NCBI GenBank assembly: GCA_045399315.1
Contig: DAYVGO010000053.1
Location: 1 to 12,803, forward strand
Direction: 5' to 3'
DNA: 12,803 nt
Origin: Arsenophonus sp045399315
GTDB lineage: Bacteria > Pseudomonadota > Gammaproteobacteria > Enterobacterales > Enterobacteriaceae
Shown here: piece by piece, positions 9,248-12,803 of the stretch
How positions within the stretch are numbered: the stretch's first letter is position 1
How the letters are laid out: each line of letters opens with the position of its first letter
Notes under the pieces: model-generated
Seen by the model: only the letters and a program-made list of their open reading frames with translations
Told to the model about the DNA's origin: nothing
Databases searched by the model: none
Translations under genes and position numbers: made by a program

Positions 9248-9714
9248 TGGAAATTAAAATAATTAAAAATATTGAACAGTTTTATCGTTTTTTTTTCTGA
9301 TAAATCTAAGATCGGTTACGCCATGGAAAATAACGGCAATTATCAATTAAAAAATAATCAGTTTTATGTGGGTGTTTACGAAGGATTGCTGTTAGTTGGA
9401 TTTTTTCAGTCGAATTTATTCGTAATAAGTTAATTGAGGTTGATCCAATCTTTGATCCAGGTTTTCGCGGTAAATATGCATTAGAAGCAACAAGAAATTT
9501 TTCAAAATAGTTAATTGATAATCTGAATTTTTCAACCGTTATTACTTATGTCCCTGAGAAGACTCCATGGGGAAAAGTAATTTATAAGTTAATGAATATG
9601 AGAAAAGTCGGTGTGATTGATAACGCATTAACAGCGGGAAATCAACAAATTAATATGAAGATGTATCAAGTAACCAAAGAGGAATTAGAAGATGGGTGGA
9701 GGCAGCGGAAATAA
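9247..9714 (+). pseudogene. P22 gp14-like protein (DUF2824 / GNAT-like), broken
   Basis: ATG 9247 overlaps the gp26 stop. The reconstructed protein of about 155 residues (MEIKIIKNIEQFYRF, then YVGVYEGLLLVGFFQ, DPGFRGKYALEATRNF, VPEKTPWGKVIYKLMNMRKVG) has the layout of a small acetyltransferase fold. It sits exactly where P22 has gene 14, whose family I recall as DUF2824. The biochemical activity is not known to me and is not implied by position. Lesions are an extra base in the T run at 9288-9296, a compensating shift near 9410, and TAG 9508-9510 within NFSK*LIDNLNF. The last 23 bases overlap the next gene. Confidence in the gene is good, in the exact family moderate. Confidence 0.65.
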
Positions 9715-10276
9715 TGGTGCTAAAGAACAAGCCAGAGCGTCACGTGAAGCAATAGACCTGCAAAGAGACCAATGGAATCAGGTTATGCAAAATCTGGCGT
9801 CTTATATGAAAGTTGGCGCACTTGCATTAGGTGAATTGCAAAATTTGATGACATTAGAAGGTCAAGGACAAGCATTAAACAAATTTTATAACTCCTAACA
9901 GGTTAATGACTTAGCCAATCAAGCCCGATATCAAAGTTTAAATGTCGCCGAAGCGACAGGTAGTTTAGGTTCAAGCACAACAGGTAATCAATTGGCTGGG
10001 ATTGCACCCACATTAGGACAAAACTGGTTATCGGGACAAATACAAAATTTCGGTAACTTAGTGGGTATTGGAATAAATGCAGTGACCGGTCAGGCTTCAG
10101 CTGGTCAAAATTACGCTAATAATGTGAGTCAATTATTACAAAGTATCGGTGCAGCAAACGCAGCTGCGGCTAATAGCTCGTTTGGGTTTCAGCAATTTAT
10201 TAGAGGTGGAATGGCAGGGGCTGGAAATGGAGCAGTAATTGGTGGAATAATCGGCGGCTTAGGTAGTTTATTTTAA
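9692..10276 (+). pseudogene. Ejection protein (P22 gp7-like), one nonsense codon
   Basis: The gp7 family is packed in the head and injected with the DNA, helping span the cell envelope. ATG 9692 follows AGAGG (9678-9682). The reconstructed protein has 194 residues. It begins MGGGSGNNGAKEQA, continues through SREAIDLQRDQWNQVMQNLASY and GQGQALNKFYNS, and has Gly/Ser/Ala/Gln-rich repeats (STTGNQLAGIAPTLGQNW, NYANNVSQLLQSIGAANAAAA). It ends in a Gly-zipper-like hydrophobic tail (GGMAGAGNGAVIGGIIGGLG). These match the P22 gp7 pattern FYNSQQF and GLGSTATQNGLAG. TAA 9896-9898 follows FYNS, where Gln is expected (CAA to TAA). The remainder stays in frame to TAA 10274-10276. Only 68 residues would be made from the start. 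Confidence 0.82.
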
Positions 10277-10288
10277 TTGAAGTTCCCT

Positions 10289-11077
10289 ATGGCAACGTTT
10301 CAACTTGCTGGTTTACCCAGTATGCGAATAGAAAATCAAACAGCAGGTGGACTAGGTTTACCGGCGGTACCACAATAAGATGGAAGGTTGTGACATTGAT
10401 AGAAATAAATTTGCTGAAACAGAACGCAGTAATAGAGCAAGTGAAGCTTTAACAATGCATGGTCAGAATATTTCTGCTCAAAATACCCGTTTAAGCCGGA
10501 AATTCAACGAGCAGAACTACAGAACAAAGTGCTTGACCGTCAAATTGCTAGGGAAACAAACGTATTGAAACTTGATGAGCTTCGCCAAAAACAGGCAGAC
10601 ACACAACAAAAAGCTTGAATTGCTAAAGCTGATCGTCAAGCTATTGCACAGGGAGCAGTGGATACGTTCAATGCCGCTTTGGATTCGCTCAACGAAATCG
10701 AAAAGAGTTCAGGGCTTTCTAAAGCCGTGGGTGTTAATTTTGCTTTCCCGACAATTCCTGGTACAGAAGCGGCTGACTTTGAGACACGTCTAGATACTTT
10801 TAAAGCGCAAACATTTTTACCGATGGTTACCAGCCTAAAGGGTATGGGTGTGTTGTCTGATACAGAAGGTAAAAAGCTTTCAGATGCTGTTGGAGTGCTA
10901 AGCTTGAAAATAAGCGATAAAGCTTTCCGTTTTTCATTGGAGAAAATCAAAGGACAACTTGAAAATAAGCTAAGCAATGTCAAAAAGCAATTCGATTATC
11001 AGGAACTGACAACACAACCTACATCTCAATCAGCACTACAGCAACAAACTGGCTTCTTTTCACTATGGGGTGATTAA
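10289..11077 (+). pseudogene. Ejection protein (P22 gp20-like position), broken
   Basis: A second injected virion protein is expected here between gp7 and gp16. ATG 10289 (GAAG at 10279-10282) opens MATFQLAGLPSMRIE and ends at TAA 10376-10378. A second frame gives NKFAETERSNRASEALTMHGQN. A third gives a long charged helix (IQRAELQNKVLDRQIARE) interrupted by TGA 10616-10618, then PTIPGTEAADFETRLDTFKAQ and LSDTEGKKLSDAVGVLSLK to TAA 11075-11077. The sum is about 263 residues, well below the 471 of P22 gp20. Either this is a shorter family member or part was lost near 10380. The C-terminal motif is conserved in phage ejection proteins as I recall, but the assignment rests mostly on gene order. 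Confidence 0.65.
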
Positions 11078-12484
11078 TGGCTAAGGCATGGAAAGAGGTT
11101 ATCGCTTCTGAGCAATATCAGGCGTTAACAACAGAACAGAAAGCGCAGGCGCGCTGGCAACTGACTTAGGTACAGGAGTGGCATTAGGTGGGCTGGTTAA
11201 CGCTGCAGGACGTGGAATAGGTGCTGCATATCGTGGCATTCATGGGTCAATCTCGCCAGAAGCACAATAAGCAATTCGATTTGTAGAGCAGGAAGGTGTT
11301 CCACTCCATACAAGCGATATGATACAACCCAACTCCCGTGTCGGTCGTATGGCGCAGACTACCGCTGAAAATATCCCTCTGGCTGGCACAGGCAGCATGA
11401 GAGCAGCTCAGCAAAAAGCACGGAGTCAACTGGTTAATGATTATGCTTCACAGTTTGGTGAATACGACCCGTCAATTGTGGTTAAAAGCCTCAAAGACAA
11501 AACGTCAAAGATTCGTCAAGCGGCGGGTAATTGCATCCAACAGGTCGAAAGACAGATTGGCATTCAGAATGTGCAACCAATAAAAGCGATTAATCAGATT
11601 GATGATGAGATTGAAAATGCAGCGCTTGGATTCAGTTGAAGACGATTACACGGTTTCTAAATTGCAGGCATATCGCAATGAACTAAATAGCGGTAACATT
11701 GATTTTAAGCTGTTAAGAGATCTTTGCACCCAATTTAGGCAAGATGTTAAAGGTGAAAGGGTCAATTTCCCTACTCGCTCAGAAGCTGCTGTTCAACGCG
11801 TTTACAACGCGATGACGGATGATATACATCAAGCCGTTAAATCAAGTCTTGGAAGCGAAACGGTATCAAAGCTTAAGCAGGCAGACGCAATCTGGGCTAA
11901 TGAGGCAGATAAGCTTAAAAACACTCGGCTTAGAGATGTGTTATCCAAAGGTGATCTAACACCAGAAGTGGTAATAACCTTTTGTTCAGCAATAGAAAAT
12001 CTGAAATTCAAAATCTATATAGGTCAATTGGTAATGTAGGGCGTGCTCAGATGCGTAATGGTATCATAGGAAAAGCAATGGAGAAATCTGGCGGATCGCC
12101 TGAGTAGTTTTTACGGCAAGTTAAAATGATGTCTAATCAAATAGGCATTGTGTTCAAAGGAAAAGATGCTGTCTATCTTAAAGGTTTGAAAAAATATCTC
12201 GAATCAACGCAGCAAGCTTCTCGAGCAGGCGTCTCTACCCCAACGGGGCAGCAAACCATTCCATTCATTATCAGATATGGTACGGCTGTTAATCCATTTA
12301 CTATTGGAGTGGCTGTAAGTTATGGATTACTGGCAAGACTGTATGAGAGTGAGGCAGGAACACAATGCTTAAAATGGTGAATACACATAGAGGCTCTACT
12401 GCTTTTGAACAAGCAACTCAGAAAGCAATAAAAGCGATTAATGCACTTGCACAGGGTGTTAAATCTGATAAGTTATCTGAATAG
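11077..12484 (+). pseudogene. Ejection protein (P22 gp16-like), internal deletion and frameshifts
   Basis: The gp16 family is the largest injected protein of P22-like phages, thought to form a channel for DNA through the periplasm. ATG 11077 overlaps the previous stop (TAATG). Only 25 residues of N-terminus are seen (MAKAWKEVIAS, then QALTTEQKAQA). The frame then jumps near 11148 into a C-terminal region: ATDLGTGVALGGLVNAAGRGIGAAYRG, EQEGVPLHTSDMIQPNSRVG, FGEYDPSIVVKSLK, DFKLLRDLCTQFRQDVKGER, IGIVFKGKDAVYLKGLKKYL. The total is about 469 codons against 609 in P22, so roughly 140 codons appear deleted between N-terminus and C-terminal part. Other lesions are TAA 11268-11270, a frameshift near 11615, one missing A near 11973, TAG 12105-12107 and a frameshift near 12365. 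The last frame ends at TAG 12482-12484. Confidence 0.85.
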
Positions 12485-12553
12485 GTGTTCAACCATAATA
12501 AAGGCGAAATATCCTAAAATAAAGAATGCAATATTCAGTAAATCTCTGTCCAT
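12473..12553 (-). CDS. Tiny predicted one-helix membrane peptide, intact
   Basis: On the minus strand ATG at 12553-12551 opens 26 codons, MDRDLLNIAFFILGYFAFIM then VEHLFR, ending at TAA 12475-12473. An AAGGGG Shine-Dalgarno (12563-12558) sits four bases before the ATG. The charged N-terminus, a 17-residue hydrophobic stretch (LLNIAFFILGYFAFIMV) and basic C-terminus are the layout of a single membrane helix. It overlaps the last 12 bases of the gp16 remnant, tail to tail, and is divergent from the tailspike. Between gp16 and gp9, P22 carries the accessory immI/sieA region; this is a position of variable cargo. I do not recognise the peptide. It is too short for length to be evidence, but the RBS plus clean membrane layout make it plausible. 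Function unknown. Confidence 0.45.
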   Translation of the reverse strand: MDRDLLNIAFFILGYFAFIMVEHLFR

Positions 12554-12641
12554 AATTCCCCTTTTTTAATTACATAACCTATCAGGACGAAAAGCTAAGC
12601 AAGCTTTAGCTAGGATATTTTTGCTATGCTAAGAGAAATAC
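12485..12641. other. Gap between gp16 remnant and tailspike
   Basis: This is the only non-coding stretch of any length in the structural module. It contains the start and RBS of the minus-strand 26-aa ORF, then an AT-rich segment with the inverted repeat at 12593-12611. A possible extended -10 (TG at 12622, TATGCT at 12625-12630) lies just before the tailspike but lacks a convincing -35 and would leave almost no leader, so I do not call a promoter. I see no immunity-region repressor genes. Confidence 0.5.
12593..12611. repeat. Short inverted repeat between divergent genes
   Basis: AGCTAA (12593-12598) and TTAGCT (12606-12611) are perfect 6-base arms around a 7-base centre. The dyad sits between the divergent small membrane-peptide ORF and the tailspike. 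Read on the minus strand it is followed by TTTT, so it could be an operator-like site or a weak hairpin. The sequence alone does not decide, and short AT-rich dyads arise by chance. Confidence 0.35.
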
Positions 12642-12803
12642 ATGTCAAACATAAATCCTAATGTTGTCGTAAGTATACCAGCCCACTTATTTACGCTGAG
12701 ACGAAAGTTTCAGGCGTGCTCAAATGGTAAAATCTATATTGGTGAAATAGATACCGATCCGACTGTTGTACCCGAGAACCAGATTCAAGTGTATATTGAA
12801 AAT
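12642..12803 (+). CDS. Tailspike head-binding domain (P22 gp9-like), partial at window edge
   Basis: ATG 12642 (AAGAGA at 12631-12636 upstream) opens 54 codons that stay open to the end of the window. MSNINPNVVVSIP, then FQACSNGKIYIGEIDTDPTV and NQIQVYIEN, match the N-terminal head-binding domain of P22 tailspike (MTDITANVVVSNP, ANGKIYIGQIDTDP, NQIPVYIEN) nearly residue for residue. This domain attaches the trimeric spike to the gp4/portal ring. The receptor-binding part, which varies among phages and defines the host polysaccharide, lies beyond the window. No lesion is visible so far, but 54 codons are too few to call the gene intact. Confidence 0.88.
   Translation, partial: MSNINPNVVVSIPAHLFTLRRKFQACSNGKIYIGEIDTDPTVVPENQIQVYIEN

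Noticed and set aside
10636..10983. 115-residue minus-strand ORF
   Set aside because: It lies opposite a well-supported ejection-protein frame and has no convincing RBS or recognisable domain; it is a shadow.
406..12484. Stop-codon reassignment in the phage (recoded TAG or TAA)
   Set aside because: TAA, TAG and TGA all appear in frame and many breaks are frameshifts, so a single recoding cannot explain the pattern.
12602..12630. Sigma-70 promoter before the tailspike
   Set aside because: TATGCT with an upstream TG is present, but the -35 is poor and the transcript start would leave only about five bases before the ATG.
1..12803. tRNA genes, CRISPR arrays, insertion sequences or attachment sites
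   Set aside because: None could be recognised; the frames of phage proteins account for nearly the whole window.

Overview
The window holds the virion-assembly (morphogenesis) module of a short-tailed, P22-like prophage, in advanced decay. Gene order is that of P22/Sf6 phages: unknown gene end, small accessory ORF, small terminase, large terminase, portal, scaffold, coat, small ORF, tail accessory factor (P22 gp4), DNA stabilisation protein (gp10), tail needle (gp26), gp14, gp7, gp20, gp16, and the start of a tailspike (gp9). The coat and terminase resemble, from memory, the Sf6 / ES18 side of the group more than P22 itself. All family assignments rest on reading the translations; no search was run.

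The DNA is AT-rich and the phage type is typical of Enterobacterales. The density of nonsense codons, frameshifts and small deletions suggests a host with relaxed selection, such as an insect-associated symbiont (Arsenophonus- or Hamiltonella-like). That host guess is inference, since no chromosomal gene is in the window.

Region by region: 1-405 ends one unrecognised gene and carries a small ORF. 406-2214 is the packaging motor (TerS, TerL). 2217-6597 is portal, scaffold and coat. 6651-9247 is a small unknown gene, then the tail-plug proteins gp4, gp10 and gp26. 9247-12484 is gp14 and the ejection proteins gp7, gp20 and gp16. 12485-12641 is the only real gap between phage structural genes. 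It holds a tiny intact minus-strand ORF encoding a predicted one-helix membrane peptide, and a short inverted repeat. The tailspike head-binding domain starts at 12642 and runs off the window.

Every long gene from TerS to gp16 is broken. TAA, TAG and TGA all occur in frame, many where related proteins have Gln, and reading frames jump at homopolymers and short duplications. The open parts are the 74-aa ORF (166-390), the 67-aa ORF (6651-6854), the 26-aa minus-strand ORF, and the visible tailspike N-terminus. The element could not build particles by itself. I see no new defence or mobile system. The most unusual item is the small intact membrane-peptide ORF in the cargo position between gp16 and the tailspike.
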